Below, one piece after another: positions 1 through 8,253 of a stretch of 33,621 bases of DNA. The DNA is from Gemmatimonadota bacterium (lineage in GTDB: Bacteria > Gemmatimonadota > Gemmatimonadetes > Gemmatimonadales > Gemmatimonadaceae): positions 1 through 33,621 of the forward strand of contig CANNKR010000003.1 in assembly GCA_947504615.1 (NCBI GenBank), given 5' to 3'. Each line of letters starts with the position of its first letter. Position 1 is the first letter of the stretch. The position numbers and the translations under genes are program-made. The notes below the pieces were generated by a model. The model saw only the letters and a list, made by a program, of their open reading frames with translations, ran no database searches and had not been told where the DNA came from.

Positions 1-150
1 GATTCCTCCAACACGCGCAAGTTTGGCGGCAGCGGGTTGGGGCTCACCATCAGCCGCTCGCTCTGCGAGGCGATGGGGATTCGCATCGACGTCGAGAGCC
101 GTCCCGGATCAGGCTCGACCTTCACCCTGACATTCGCCAAGCCGGCGTAG
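1..150 (+). CDS. Sensor histidine kinase, C-terminal fragment (5' end outside window)
   Basis: Frame 1 is open from the first base to a TAG at 148-150 and gives 49 residues. It reads through [14 protein letters not shown], the G2 box of a histidine-kinase ATPase domain (HATPase_c), and ends with the usual [10 protein letters not shown] beta strands. Only the end of the ATP-binding domain is visible, so the sensor part, any receiver domain and the signal cannot be judged. The stop lies 8 nt before the next start, so it is probably cotranscribed with the cupin gene. The family call is secure; anything more specific is not possible here. Confidence 0.85.
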   Translation, partial: DSSNTRKFGGSGLGLTISRSLCEAMGIRIDVESRPGSGSTFTLTFAKPA

Positions 151-158
151 AGGCAGTC

Positions 159-662
159 ATGCACATTCCGTGTCGGCGCGAGCGCCGCGTTCGTTTCATG
201 CTGGAAATGGCGGTGGTGGTGGCCTCCCTGGCCACCGTGTTTGCCGCCTCGGTAGCTGGCGCCCAAGTCGCGGCGCCAGTCGCGGCGCGAGCCCCGGTTG
301 TCGTCGGCCCCAAGGCGTGGGAGCCGCTCGCCTCGCTGGCCGGCGCATCGATCATGCGCCTGGTCGGCATGCCCACCGACACCGGACCGCTCGTCTACCG
401 GCTGAAGCTCCCGGCCGGCGCGCGCCTCGCTCCGCACATCCACTCGCAGGACCTCTACGTGGTGGTGCTCAGCGGCACGCACGTCATCCAGTACGGCGAA
501 GGCAACGAGCCCGCCAAGCTGCTGACGCTCAAGGCGGACGCCTTCATGATGCTCCCCGCCGGCGAGCCGCACACCGAATGGTGGCCCGAAGAATCCGTTG
601 TGCACCTCACCTCGCGCGGGCCCATCACCACCACGTTCCTCCCCGTCAAGCCGGCGCCGTAG
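159..662 (+). CDS. Secreted cupin-domain protein
   Basis: A 167-residue protein. Residues about 13-36 form a hydrophobic stretch ending in AGAQ, which looks like a signal peptide, so export is inferred. The rest is a single small beta-barrel cupin. Motif 1 holds the metal-type histidines in APHIHSQDLY (H93, H95) and motif 2 holds GEPHTEW (H138), which suggests a bound metal ion. The ATG at 159 is preceded by a GAGG ribosome site. A second ATG at 198 (MLEMAVVV) would give a more standard signal peptide and is a real alternative. It follows the kinase tail by 8 nt. Cupins of this size range from sugar-binding proteins to dioxygenases, so no substrate is assigned. Confidence 0.8.
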   Translation: MHIPCRRERRVRFMLEMAVVVASLATVFAASVAGAQVAAPVAARAPVVVGPKAWEPLASLAGASIMRLVGMPTDTGPLVYRLKLPAGARLAPHIHSQDLYVVVLSGTHVIQYGEGNEPAKLLTLKADAFMMLPAGEPHTEWWPEESVVHLTSRGPITTTFLPVKPAP

Positions 663-886
663 GCAGTACGCTGGCTGCGCCGGCTGCGCCCACAGTCCGC
701 GACGCGTGGCGCCCATCGTCACATTGTAACCGACGAGCCCCCGCGAGGGACACGGCGTCACTCCCCGAAGGGGACAAACAATCCCTGTTCGGTGCGTTTT
801 GTCCCTTCGCGCGAACGTGTTCCCCCTGTGACCGCGTGGTACGACCCTTGCTCTTACCTAGGGGCGTACACTCACAAGGCGGCCGT
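663..886. promoter_or_regulatory. Intergenic region with GGGACAAA/TTTGTCCC inverted repeat
   Basis: This 224-bp gap lies between the cupin and the next gene. GAAGGGGACAAAC at 767-779 faces GTTTTGTCCCTTC at 796-808 across 16 nt, an imperfect inverted repeat. It has no T-run, so it is a weak intrinsic-terminator candidate; an operator is equally possible. The same TTTGTCC core recurs at 8341-8348 and 8488-8496 beside the signalling operon. No convincing -35/-10 pair was found. Confidence 0.35.
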
Positions 887-1513
887 ATGTTTCGCGCGCT
901 CTTCGTAGGTGACCTCACCGCAGACCCCACCCGGCGCGCTCGCGCGGTGGAACTGATGCAACACTGCTCGCTGTACGGCGTCGAAGCGCTGGATGCCACC
1001 GTGAAGCTGCTCGCCCGCGTGGGCGACGTGCCGGTGGGAACCACCGCGGCCAACGCCGCTGCGTGGCGCCTGAGCGAGACCATGCACCATTTGGAACCGA
1101 TGGCCTTCTCGCACCCCAACCTCATAGTCGGGTTCGACCCGCTGGCCGTCGCACTGGCCTCGCGCGCCTTCCCCGGCACGCTCTGGGTGCTGCACGTCGA
1201 CGGCATGGGCGCCGGACTCCCCCAGTTGTCGCTCGAGCACGTCACCAAGCTCCCCGGGCTGCACGAAGTGCTGACCGCGGTCCTGCGCGGCGCCTCGTTC
1301 GTGCTGGTGAACAACCCGCGCAACGCCGCCACGCTGCAGCGTGAGTGGGGCGTCTCCGCCGAGCGACTGCACCACTGCCCGCTGGAAGCCGGCACCGCGG
1401 GCCCGCTGTACCTGGACGCCGCGATGGCTCCGACGCAGCAGGCGCCGACGAAATTCCATTGGTGGACGGATCTCTGGCACGCGCGGCCCACGGCCACCGC
1501 ACGCCTGGCCTGA
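887..1513 (+). CDS. Uncharacterised protein resembling a GT-B glycosyltransferase N-terminal domain
   Basis: The real gene is the last part of the ORF listed from 170. The ATG at 887 follows an AAGG ribosome site and the codon pattern becomes protein-like only from here (MFRALFVGDLTADP). It gives 208 residues with no signal peptide. The order of motifs recalls the first Rossmann half of family-4 glycosyltransferases: a beta strand at the start, FDPLAVALASRAFP, a hydrophobic LWVLHVDG strand, then FVLVNNPRNAATLQREWGV, which resembles the 'adopts a position, then L..GV' end of such domains. The nucleotide-binding second half is missing. It could be a half-domain or a different Rossmann protein; I do not recognise it with confidence. 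It converges with the signalling operon, with 2 nt between the stops. Confidence 0.6.
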   Translation: MFRALFVGDLTADPTRRARAVELMQHCSLYGVEALDATVKLLARVGDVPVGTTAANAAAWRLSETMHHLEPMAFSHPNLIVGFDPLAVALASRAFPGTLWVLHVDGMGAGLPQLSLEHVTKLPGLHEVLTAVLRGASFVLVNNPRNAATLQREWGVSAERLHHCPLEAGTAGPLYLDAAMAPTQQAPTKFHWWTDLWHARPTATARLA

Positions 1514-1515
1514 CC

Positions 1516-2970
1516 TTACTTGATCTGGCGCAGGTAGCCCTCGGCGGCGGGCGGGAGCAGAAGGCGCACCGTCGTGCCGCGGCCGGGTTCGGTGTCGATG
1601 TCCCACGACCCGTGCGCGCCGTCGAGCATCCGGCGCACTGACCAGAGCCCGAGCCCCGTCCCCTGCCCTTCGGCCTTCGTGGACACAAAGGGCTCGCCCA
1701 GACGATCGCGCACACGGGGGTCCATGCCGGTGCCGCTGTCGCGCACCGTGATCTCAACCCAGCCGTCGCCCGAGGCGCGCGGCGCCACGCTGATGGCCAG
1801 CACCCCACCGGCCGGCATCGCGTCACGCGCGTTGGTCGCCAGGTTCACGAGCGCCTGTTCCAGCTGGTAATCGGCAATGCCCACCAGGCACGGCACCGAG
1901 GGCACCGACAGTTCCACGGTGATGGTCAGGGGCACCAGCGACGGCAGCAATCGGGCGGTATCGGTGGCCACCACGGTGGCGTCGCAGTTGCCGCCCGGCA
2001 GTTCGGTGCCTCGTCGCGTGAAGCCCAGCAGGTCGCGCGTCAGCTGCGAACCCCGGCGAATGGCGTTCCGCATTTCCACGATGGCCAACTGCGCCACGTC
2101 CATCGGCGCCGGGCCGCTGAGCGTGCGCAGGTGCACGATGCAGACCTGCAGCACTGTCGCGAAGTCGTGGGCCACCGACGCCGCCATTCGCGCGGTGGTC
2201 TCGAGCCGCTCGTGGTTGTGCACTTCGCGCGCGAACTTCCGCAGCGCCGTGACATCCGTGAGCACCAACTGCAGCGCGGGCTCGCCGATCCACTCCACGC
2301 GCCCGGCCACCACGTCGCACACCCGGGCGCCCGACGCCAGCGCCCACGAGGCCGCGTCGGTGACCATCGGCACGCCATCACGAATTTGTGCCAGCAACAC
2401 GCCCGCGGCGTCCCTCGCCGGACCATCGCCAAGCACGTCCGGCAACGTCCGGTCGACGAGCGGTGCCCCCAGCAGTTCCTCGGCGCGCGCGTTGGCAAAG
2501 CGGATCTGCCCGCTGGCTCCATCCACCACCAGCACGCCATTGGGCGACAGCGACACCAGGCTGTCGAGGCGCTGGCGTTCTTCGAGCACGCGCCGGACCC
2601 GGTTGAACCGGCAGATGGCCGACACGCGGGTGCGCAATTCCAGCCGGTCGACCGGTTTGGACAGGAAATCGTCCACGCCGGCTTCCAGCGCGCGCAGCTT
2701 CTCTTGCCGCCCCGTGTGCGCCGTGAGCATCAGCACGGGCACGTCACGTGTGGCCCCGGCGAGCCGCAGCCGCTCCGTGAGTTCCAGTCCGTCCATGCCG
2801 GGCATCATCAGGTCGACGACCATCACGTCCGGCGGATCGGCCACCGCCGCGAGCGCCTCGTCCGCCGAGGCGCACTCCACCAGATCGATGTCGAGGCCGG
2901 CTAGCGCCGACTGCACCACGGCGCGACTCGCCTTTTCGTCGTCGACGATGATCACCCGGGGACGCCGCAT
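1516..2970 (-). CDS. Receiver-PAS-histidine kinase (reverse-order hybrid)
   Basis: A 484-residue protein. The ORF track starts at 3042, but ATG 2970-2968 overlaps the previous stop by one base (TGATG) and begins directly at the receiver domain (MRRPRVIIVDDE), so I chose it. Residues 5-120 are a receiver with acidic pocket D10/D11, phospho-acceptor D53 and K105. Residues about 130-240 look like a PAS sensor. The kinase core follows, with H268 in AASVAHDF (an NtrB-like H-box), N380 in NLATNARDAM, DSGTGMD and GTGLGLWSV. There are no membrane segments, so it is cytoplasmic. The receiver is placed before the kinase, so it may be controlled by phosphate from a partner kinase, probably one from the same operon. 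It is the last gene of the operon. Confidence 0.88.
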   Translation of the reverse strand: MRRPRVIIVDDEKASRAVVQSALAGLDIDLVECASADEALAAVADPPDVMVVDLMMPGMDGLELTERLRLAGATRDVPVLMLTAHTGRQEKLRALEAGVDDFLSKPVDRLELRTRVSAICRFNRVRRVLEERQRLDSLVSLSPNGVLVVDGASGQIRFANARAEELLGAPLVDRTLPDVLGDGPARDAAGVLLAQIRDGVPMVTDAASWALASGARVCDVVAGRVEWIGEPALQLVLTDVTALRKFAREVHNHERLETTARMAASVAHDFATVLQVCIVHLRTLSGPAPMDVAQLAIVEMRNAIRRGSQLTRDLLGFTRRGTELPGGNCDATVVATDTARLLPSLVPLTITVELSVPSVPCLVGIADYQLEQALVNLATNARDAMPAGGVLAISVAPRASGDGWVEITVRDSGTGMDPRVRDRLGEPFVSTKAEGQGTGLGLWSVRRMLDGAHGSWDIDTEPGRGTTVRLLLPPAAEGYLRQIK

Positions 2971-4430
2971 CACGCCACCTGACGCGGCAGCACGAGGCGT
3001 ACACGCACGCCGGCGCGGTCGCTGCGGTTCTCGATCAGGCACCGCCCGCCGGCGCCGCGCACGCGCGTGGCGACCAGCGACAGCCCCAACCCCATGCCGG
3101 GGACCTCGCCCGTGAGCGCCGGATCACCCTGCACGTACGGTTCCAGCGCGTGCTCCAGCTGTCCGGGTGTCATGGAGACGCCGTCATCCTCCACGTCGAT
3201 GCGCAGCCAGTCCGACCCCACCTCGGCCACATGCACCGTGACCAGCGGCGTCTCGCGGGGATGAAAGCGGCGCGCGTTCTCGATGAGTTCTCGCAGAATC
3301 GTGCGCATCGAGATTTCGCCGAGTGAGATCGCGGCGTCCGCGAGGGCCGCATCGATCTCCACCGACACGCGCTCCACGTGTTGCTCGGAGGCCGTTTCGC
3401 GGACCAGTTCGGCCAGGTGCCGCAGCGCCAGCGGCGCCTCGCGCTGGGCCCCCTTGTCCACGAAGTCCAGCACGTCCGTGACCGCATCGCTCAGCCGGCG
3501 GGCCGACTTCACGGCGATGTCGAGCATCCGCCGTTCGTTCTCGCCGGGCATCAGGTCGCGGCTGCGGGCCAGCAGGTCCACCGAGCCCACCACGCCGAAC
3601 AGCGGGGTGCGCAGCTTGTGCGAGACCAGCTCGTGGAACTCGAACTGTCGCATCTGCCGTTCCACCTGTTTGGTGACGTCGCGGATGTTCACCACCACCA
3701 TGCCTTCGGGATCGTGCGGATCGCGGTAGGGCGTCACCTGCATCCACTCGCTGTACGTCGCACCGGCCACGGCGCGCACCAGGTAGAACGGATCGGGCGA
3801 GACGCCCGGATCGCCCCAGTGCTCCCACGCCTTGGTGGGGTACGGCACGTTGTCGCGCGTGACCCGGGCCACAAAGTCGCCCTGCGCCGGTTCATCGACC
3901 CCAAAGCCCAGCAGGCGACGCGACGCTTCGTTGCAGTGCAGAATGCCGCCGGCCCGATCGAGCAGCACGAAGCCGTCGGCGGCGTGCTCGAAGACCCAGA
4001 AGAACCGGTCGCGCTCGGCGAGGGTGCGCTGCTGGTGCCCCAGCCGGATGAGGGCGCTGACCCGCGCGCGCAGCTCCCACTTGTTGAACGGCTTGCCGAT
4101 GAAGTCGTCGGCGCCGGCCTCGATGCCACGCGCCATCGAGTCGTTGTCCGACAACGCAGTGACCATCACCACCGGGATGCGCTGCAGGCGCGGGTCCTCG
4201 CGAATTTTCCGGCAGGTCTCGAACCCGTCCATCTCGGGCATCATCACGTCCAGCAGGATGAGGTCCGGCTGGTAGGTGACGGCCACGCGCAGGCACTCCG
4301 CGCCCGACGCCGCGTGCATGATCTCGTGCCCCTCGCGCACCAGCGTGGCCTCAATGGTGGCACGGGCGGACACCGTGTCGTCCACCACGAGCAGGCGGCT
4401 GGGACGCAACGGATTGGCGGTGGGGATCAT
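2970..4430 (-). CDS. Receiver-PAS-histidine kinase (reverse-order hybrid)
   Basis: A 486-residue protein built like its downstream neighbour. Residues 11-130 are a receiver with D17/D18, phospho-acceptor D61 (DLILLDVMMP) and K113. Residues about 140-255 are a PAS domain (FEHAADGFVLLDRAGGILHCN) followed by a PAC-like segment. H271 in SHKLRTPL is the phosphorylated histidine, N385 is in ELIENARRF, and GMGLGLSLV closes the ATPase domain. No transmembrane segment is seen. ATG 4430-4428 overlaps the upstream stop by 4 nt (ATGA), and the end overlaps the next start by 1 nt, so all three are translationally coupled. Two adjacent kinases with one architecture suggest an old duplication followed by sensor divergence. 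Confidence 0.9.
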   Translation of the reverse strand: MIPTANPLRPSRLLVVDDTVSARATIEATLVREGHEIMHAASGAECLRVAVTYQPDLILLDVMMPEMDGFETCRKIREDPRLQRIPVVMVTALSDNDSMARGIEAGADDFIGKPFNKWELRARVSALIRLGHQQRTLAERDRFFWVFEHAADGFVLLDRAGGILHCNEASRRLLGFGVDEPAQGDFVARVTRDNVPYPTKAWEHWGDPGVSPDPFYLVRAVAGATYSEWMQVTPYRDPHDPEGMVVVNIRDVTKQVERQMRQFEFHELVSHKLRTPLFGVVGSVDLLARSRDLMPGENERRMLDIAVKSARRLSDAVTDVLDFVDKGAQREAPLALRHLAELVRETASEQHVERVSVEIDAALADAAISLGEISMRTILRELIENARRFHPRETPLVTVHVAEVGSDWLRIDVEDDGVSMTPGQLEHALEPYVQGDPALTGEVPGMGLGLSLVATRVRGAGGRCLIENRSDRAGVRVRLVLPRQVA

Positions 4431-6718
4431 GAGAGCACTCCGGCTTCAGGAACCCCAATGTAGCTCGCAATCTGTTCGCGCAGCTGCTTGAGGCTGGTAG
4501 GCTTGCTGATGTAACCGGACGAACCGGCGGTCATGCAGCGTTCGCGGTCGCCGGGCATGGCGAGCGCCGTCAGCGCGATGATCGGAGTGTCGTCGAATGC
4601 GGGATCGGCGCGCAGCTGGCGGATGGCCTCCAGCCCGTCGAGCCGCGGCATCTGGATATCCATGAGAATAAGGGCCGGACGCACGTCGCGTGCGACGGCC
4701 AGCGCCTCGATGCCGTCCTTGGCGACCACGACGGTATAACCTTTGGCCTGCAGGTAGCCCACATACGTGTGCACGTTGGCTTCATCGTCCTCGGCCAGCA
4801 GCAGGGTGCTGCGCGACTGGGGCGTGCGCAGCCGGGTGATCCTGGCCACGACGTCCTCATCCTCGTCGGGCGACAGCGGGATGGCGCTCCGGGGGACGGT
4901 CACGGTGAACGTGCTTCCCTTTCCCACGTCGCTGTGCACGTCGACGGTCGCGTGCAGCTGCTCGGCGAGCCGCCGCACCAGCGCCAGCCCCAGCCCTGTG
5001 CCGCCATAGGGGCGCGCGAGTCCCTGCTGCAACTGCACGAAGGGCTGGAAGAGCCGCTCCATGTCCTCGGTGGCAATGCCGATCCCCGTGTCGATCACCC
5101 GGCACACCACCGCGTCCCGAGCCGCGTCGTTGGCAATCTCCAGCGCGACGCGCCCTCCCGGCTCGGTGAACTTGACGGCGTTGTTGAGCAGGTTCAGCAG
5201 AATCTGCATGAGCATGCGTCCGTCGGTCTGCACCATGGTGCCCTCGTCGGGCAGCACGGAGTCCACCTGGATGCGTCGCTCCATGGCCAGTTGGCTCACC
5301 AGCCGCAGCGTCGACGACGCCGTGTCCTTGACGTCCACCATCGTGACTTCGGGCAGCAGCTTGCCCGCACCGATCTTGGACAGGTCCAGAATGTCGTTGA
5401 TCAGCGACAGCAGGTGCTGCCCGCTCTCCTGCACCAGTTGCAATTTCTCATCCTGCTGGTCGGTCAGCGGTCCCCAGATGCGCTCCAGCGTGGCCTCGGT
5501 CATGCCGAGGATCGCGTTGAGCGGAGTGCGCAGTTCGTGGCTCATGCTGGCCAGGAACTCGTCCTTCAGGCGTGCGGCGCGCGCGAGGTCCGTGTTGGCG
5601 TCGGTCAGTTCGAGCGTCCGCTCCGCCACCAGATGTTCGAGGTGCGCGCGATTGCTCACCAGCTGCTCTCGCGCCTCGACATCGGCCGTGATGTCCTTGA
5701 AGGCACCGACGTGCATCGCGAGGATGTTGTCGAACCCCGGATCCAGCACCATCGCGTGGCGCACGTGCCGCCAGCCGCCATCGTGGGTCGCCACTCGGTA
5801 ATCGACGCTGGAACTGACCGCCGGAAACTCCTCGGAGCGCAGGAAGGCCGCAATGCACCGCTCGCGGTCGTCCGGGTGGATCTGGTTGATCAACCAGTCG
5901 CGCGGATCCATGCCGGAGGGTCGCTCAGGCATCGGGATCATGTTGCCCACCACCTCAAACCGCACGGCGCGGCTTGATACGTCGAACTCGTACGCCACGT
6001 CGCAGGAAACCCGCGTGGACAAGCGCAGCCAGCGTGCCATGCGTCGCAGTTCCTGCTTGCCGCGCTTCACCTCGGCGAGCTCGTACGCGTGCTGCGCCCG
6101 CAGCAATCGGTACTCCTCCGCCGCCGCCACGGTTTTCGCCAGCCGGGCCAGGAAGAAGGTCTCGGCCTTCATCACTTCGGTGTCGGCGCCGCAGCGCACC
6201 ACGCGGCACACGCCGATCACCTGCTCCTCCACGAGCACGGGGACAACGATGACGCTCCCCGTCGGCAGCACCGGGCAGGTGGCGCAGGCGGCCGGCATGT
6301 CCACCGGCTCCTCGCCGGCGCGCCGGTCCTGCAGCACGATGGACCGCGATGCCACCGCACGATGCAACAGCGCGTGGTCCTGCAGAAGACCGGCGCAGTG
6401 CCGATTGTCGTCGGGCAACGCCTCGAACGCCAAATTGAACTGTCCCTCGGCGTCGAGCCGCAGGAAGTAGAACCGCACGTCGCCTGCCCCCGACAACGTC
6501 AGGTGCTCCGGCGGCGCGCCCGCGTCGCTGTACCTCAGCTTCTTCACGGCATGCCCAATGGCATCGTACACGCGATACAGTCGGCCCACGGCCTTCGCGT
6601 CGTCTTCCGTCGATGCATCGACCAGGTCATCCGTCAGCGCCGATTTCGTTATCCCTGAGAGCGAATGCACTTCCAGAAGATCGGACAGCGGGATGCTGAG
6701 TTCCGCGTGCACAATCAT
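4427..6718 (-). CDS. GAF-PAS hybrid histidine kinase with C-terminal receiver
   Basis: A 763-residue protein. Residues about 1-205 form a GAF-like sensor with cysteines C108, C145 and C148; the last two sit in a CATC motif that could hold a metal or sense redox state (inference). Residues about 235-350 are a PAS3-type domain, followed by a coiled linker. H394 in SMSHELRTPLN is the HisKA histidine. The ATPase domain has N513, DTGIG at 543 and GGTGLGL at 572. The C-terminal receiver (638-755) has phospho-acceptor D687 (ILMDIQMP) and K739. There are no membrane helices. It sits second in the operon, overlapping both neighbours by ATGA. It may feed phosphate through its own receiver to the others or to the NtrC-like protein. 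Confidence 0.92.
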   Translation of the reverse strand: MIVHAELSIPLSDLLEVHSLSGITKSALTDDLVDASTEDDAKAVGRLYRVYDAIGHAVKKLRYSDAGAPPEHLTLSGAGDVRFYFLRLDAEGQFNLAFEALPDDNRHCAGLLQDHALLHRAVASRSIVLQDRRAGEEPVDMPAACATCPVLPTGSVIVVPVLVEEQVIGVCRVVRCGADTEVMKAETFFLARLAKTVAAAEEYRLLRAQHAYELAEVKRGKQELRRMARWLRLSTRVSCDVAYEFDVSSRAVRFEVVGNMIPMPERPSGMDPRDWLINQIHPDDRERCIAAFLRSEEFPAVSSSVDYRVATHDGGWRHVRHAMVLDPGFDNILAMHVGAFKDITADVEAREQLVSNRAHLEHLVAERTLELTDANTDLARAARLKDEFLASMSHELRTPLNAILGMTEATLERIWGPLTDQQDEKLQLVQESGQHLLSLINDILDLSKIGAGKLLPEVTMVDVKDTASSTLRLVSQLAMERRIQVDSVLPDEGTMVQTDGRMLMQILLNLLNNAVKFTEPGGRVALEIANDAARDAVVCRVIDTGIGIATEDMERLFQPFVQLQQGLARPYGGTGLGLALVRRLAEQLHATVDVHSDVGKGSTFTVTVPRSAIPLSPDEDEDVVARITRLRTPQSRSTLLLAEDDEANVHTYVGYLQAKGYTVVVAKDGIEALAVARDVRPALILMDIQMPRLDGLEAIRQLRADPAFDDTPIIALTALAMPGDRERCMTAGSSGYISKPTSLKQLREQIASYIGVPEAGVLS

Positions 6719-8253
6719 CGCGTGAATCCACTGGCGCCCGGCTCACCGCTGTCGTCGGTGACGACGCCGGTGACGTCGTCGGTGTCGTCGTCGGTGTCGT
6801 CGTCATGGTCGGCGTTCTCACTCCCGACGGCGGTGGGGGTGAGCCCACGCTGCGCGATGGCCTTGAGTTTGCGGCGCAACGTGCGCACGTGCATTCCGAG
6901 CAGCGTCGCAGCCGCCGTGCGGTTGTTGGCGCAGCGTTCCAGCGCCAGATGGATCAGCCGTTCCTCGGCTTGCATCACATCCAGATCGTCGAGCATCAGC
7001 ACTTCGCGGCCGCTCGGCGTCATGGACGCGTCCGCCCCATCCGGCTCGCCTCCCCCGTGCACGAGCGCGAAGTGCCACGCCTCCAGCGGGCCGCCCCCGC
7101 TGGTGGCCACCGCGCGCTCCACGGCCTGCTGCAGTTCGCGCACGTTGCCCGGCCAGTCGTGCAGCTCCAGCAGTCGCATCGCCGACAGGGTGATGGCGTC
7201 GGGGGCGCACTCCTCGGTGCCGAGGGCGCGCGCGGCAAACTGTCGGGCCAGCAGGGGAATGTCCTCGCGCCGTTCGCGCAGCGGCGGCACCCGCAGGTGC
7301 ACCACGTTGAGCCGGTAGAACAGGTCCTTGCGGAACGTGCCGGTGCGCACGCTGGCGGCGAGGGGACGATTGGTGGTCGCCATGATGCGCACATCCACCG
7401 GCTGCGCCTCGGTGCCGCCGACGCGCGTGAATTCGTGCTCCTGCAAGGCGCGCAGCAGTTTGCCCTGGAGCTCGAGCCGCATTTCCGAGATTTCGCCCAG
7501 CAGCAGGATGCCGCCATTGGCGCGCTCCAGCGCGCCGATGCTGCGCTTGGCCGGGCCGCCGAACACGCCGCTTTCATTGCCGAGCAGCGCCCCCTCCAGC
7601 AGTTCCTCGGGGAGCGCGGCGCAGTTGAGCATGATGAACGGGGCGTCCGCACGGTCGCCCAGGTCACGGATCGCCTGCGCCACGGCGTCCTTCCCCGTCC
7701 CGGGTTCGCCTTCGATGAGCATCGACCCGCGGCTCGTCACCGCCTCTTCCATGGCGCGCACCAACTGGCGAAAGGCGAAGCTTTCGCCCACCAGCTGCCG
7801 TCCCGGCTGGGCCAGCGCCGCGCCGCGGCGGCGCGTGGTGGGAGCTTCCGCCTTGCGCGCGACGTCCAGCGACAGGGTGATCGCCGCGCTCAGCACCTCG
7901 GGATCGACCGGCTTCACCAAGTAGTGATGCGCCCCGCGCTGCAGCGAATCCACGGCATCCTCGATGGCGCCGTACGCCGTCAGGATGATGACCGGCGTGT
8001 CCAGTCCCTCGGCGCGCAGCATCGCCACCAGGTCGATGCCCCGCAGCGAGGGCATCTGCTGGTCGGTGACGACCAGATCGATCACCTCGTGCCGCGCAAT
8101 GTCCAGCGCCTCAGCCACCGAACTGGCCGCGCGCGGGGTGTGGCCGCCAAGGCGTGCGACGACTTCGAGCGCCCGGCACATCTGCGGGTCATCATCTACG
8201 CACAGGACGCGGGCGGGCAACCGGAGCTGGTTCTTTGCAGGCATGGGCGTCAT
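6715..8253 (-). CDS. NtrC-like response regulator with degenerate AAA+ motifs
   Basis: A 512-residue protein with the classic order. The receiver (15-130) has D20/D21, phospho-acceptor D64 and K114. The AAA+ domain (about 155-385) is followed by a Fis-type helix-turn-helix (433-467, CANNRTAAATLLGMHVRTLRRKL). Walker A (GEPGTGKD, 182-189) and the arginine-finger region (FRKDLFYRLNV) look intact. However, Walker B reads GILLLGEIS, with G253 where the magnesium-binding aspartate is expected, and the GAFTGA sigma-54 loop reads GVFGGP (229-234). ATP turnover and sigma-54 activation are therefore doubtful, and it may be a repressor or sigma-54-independent regulator, as known for some NtrC relatives such as HupR. 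The tail is an acidic DDDTDDD run. It is the first gene of the operon. Confidence 0.9.
   Translation of the reverse strand: MTPMPAKNQLRLPARVLCVDDDPQMCRALEVVARLGGHTPRAASSVAEALDIARHEVIDLVVTDQQMPSLRGIDLVAMLRAEGLDTPVIILTAYGAIEDAVDSLQRGAHHYLVKPVDPEVLSAAITLSLDVARKAEAPTTRRRGAALAQPGRQLVGESFAFRQLVRAMEEAVTSRGSMLIEGEPGTGKDAVAQAIRDLGDRADAPFIMLNCAALPEELLEGALLGNESGVFGGPAKRSIGALERANGGILLLGEISEMRLELQGKLLRALQEHEFTRVGGTEAQPVDVRIMATTNRPLAASVRTGTFRKDLFYRLNVVHLRVPPLRERREDIPLLARQFAARALGTEECAPDAITLSAMRLLELHDWPGNVRELQQAVERAVATSGGGPLEAWHFALVHGGGEPDGADASMTPSGREVLMLDDLDVMQAEERLIHLALERCANNRTAAATLLGMHVRTLRRKLKAIAQRGLTPTAVGSENADHDDDTDDDTDDVTGVVTDDSGEPGASGFTR
6771..6806. repeat. GTC-rich short tandem repeat inside the NtrC-like gene
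   Basis: A 12-bp unit GTGTCGTCGTCG repeats about two and a half times. On the minus strand it encodes the acidic DHDDDTDDDTDDVTG tail after the DNA-binding helix. Slippage in multiples of three would change tail length without a frameshift; unit number is likely to vary between strains (inference). Confidence 0.7.

Noticed and set aside
767-808. Rho-independent terminator after the cupin gene
   Set aside because: The stem is imperfect and is not followed by a T-run.
170-886. Upstream part of the 447-residue plus-strand ORF
   Set aside because: It overlaps the cupin gene in another frame and has arginine/histidine-rich shadow composition; the real gene starts at 887.
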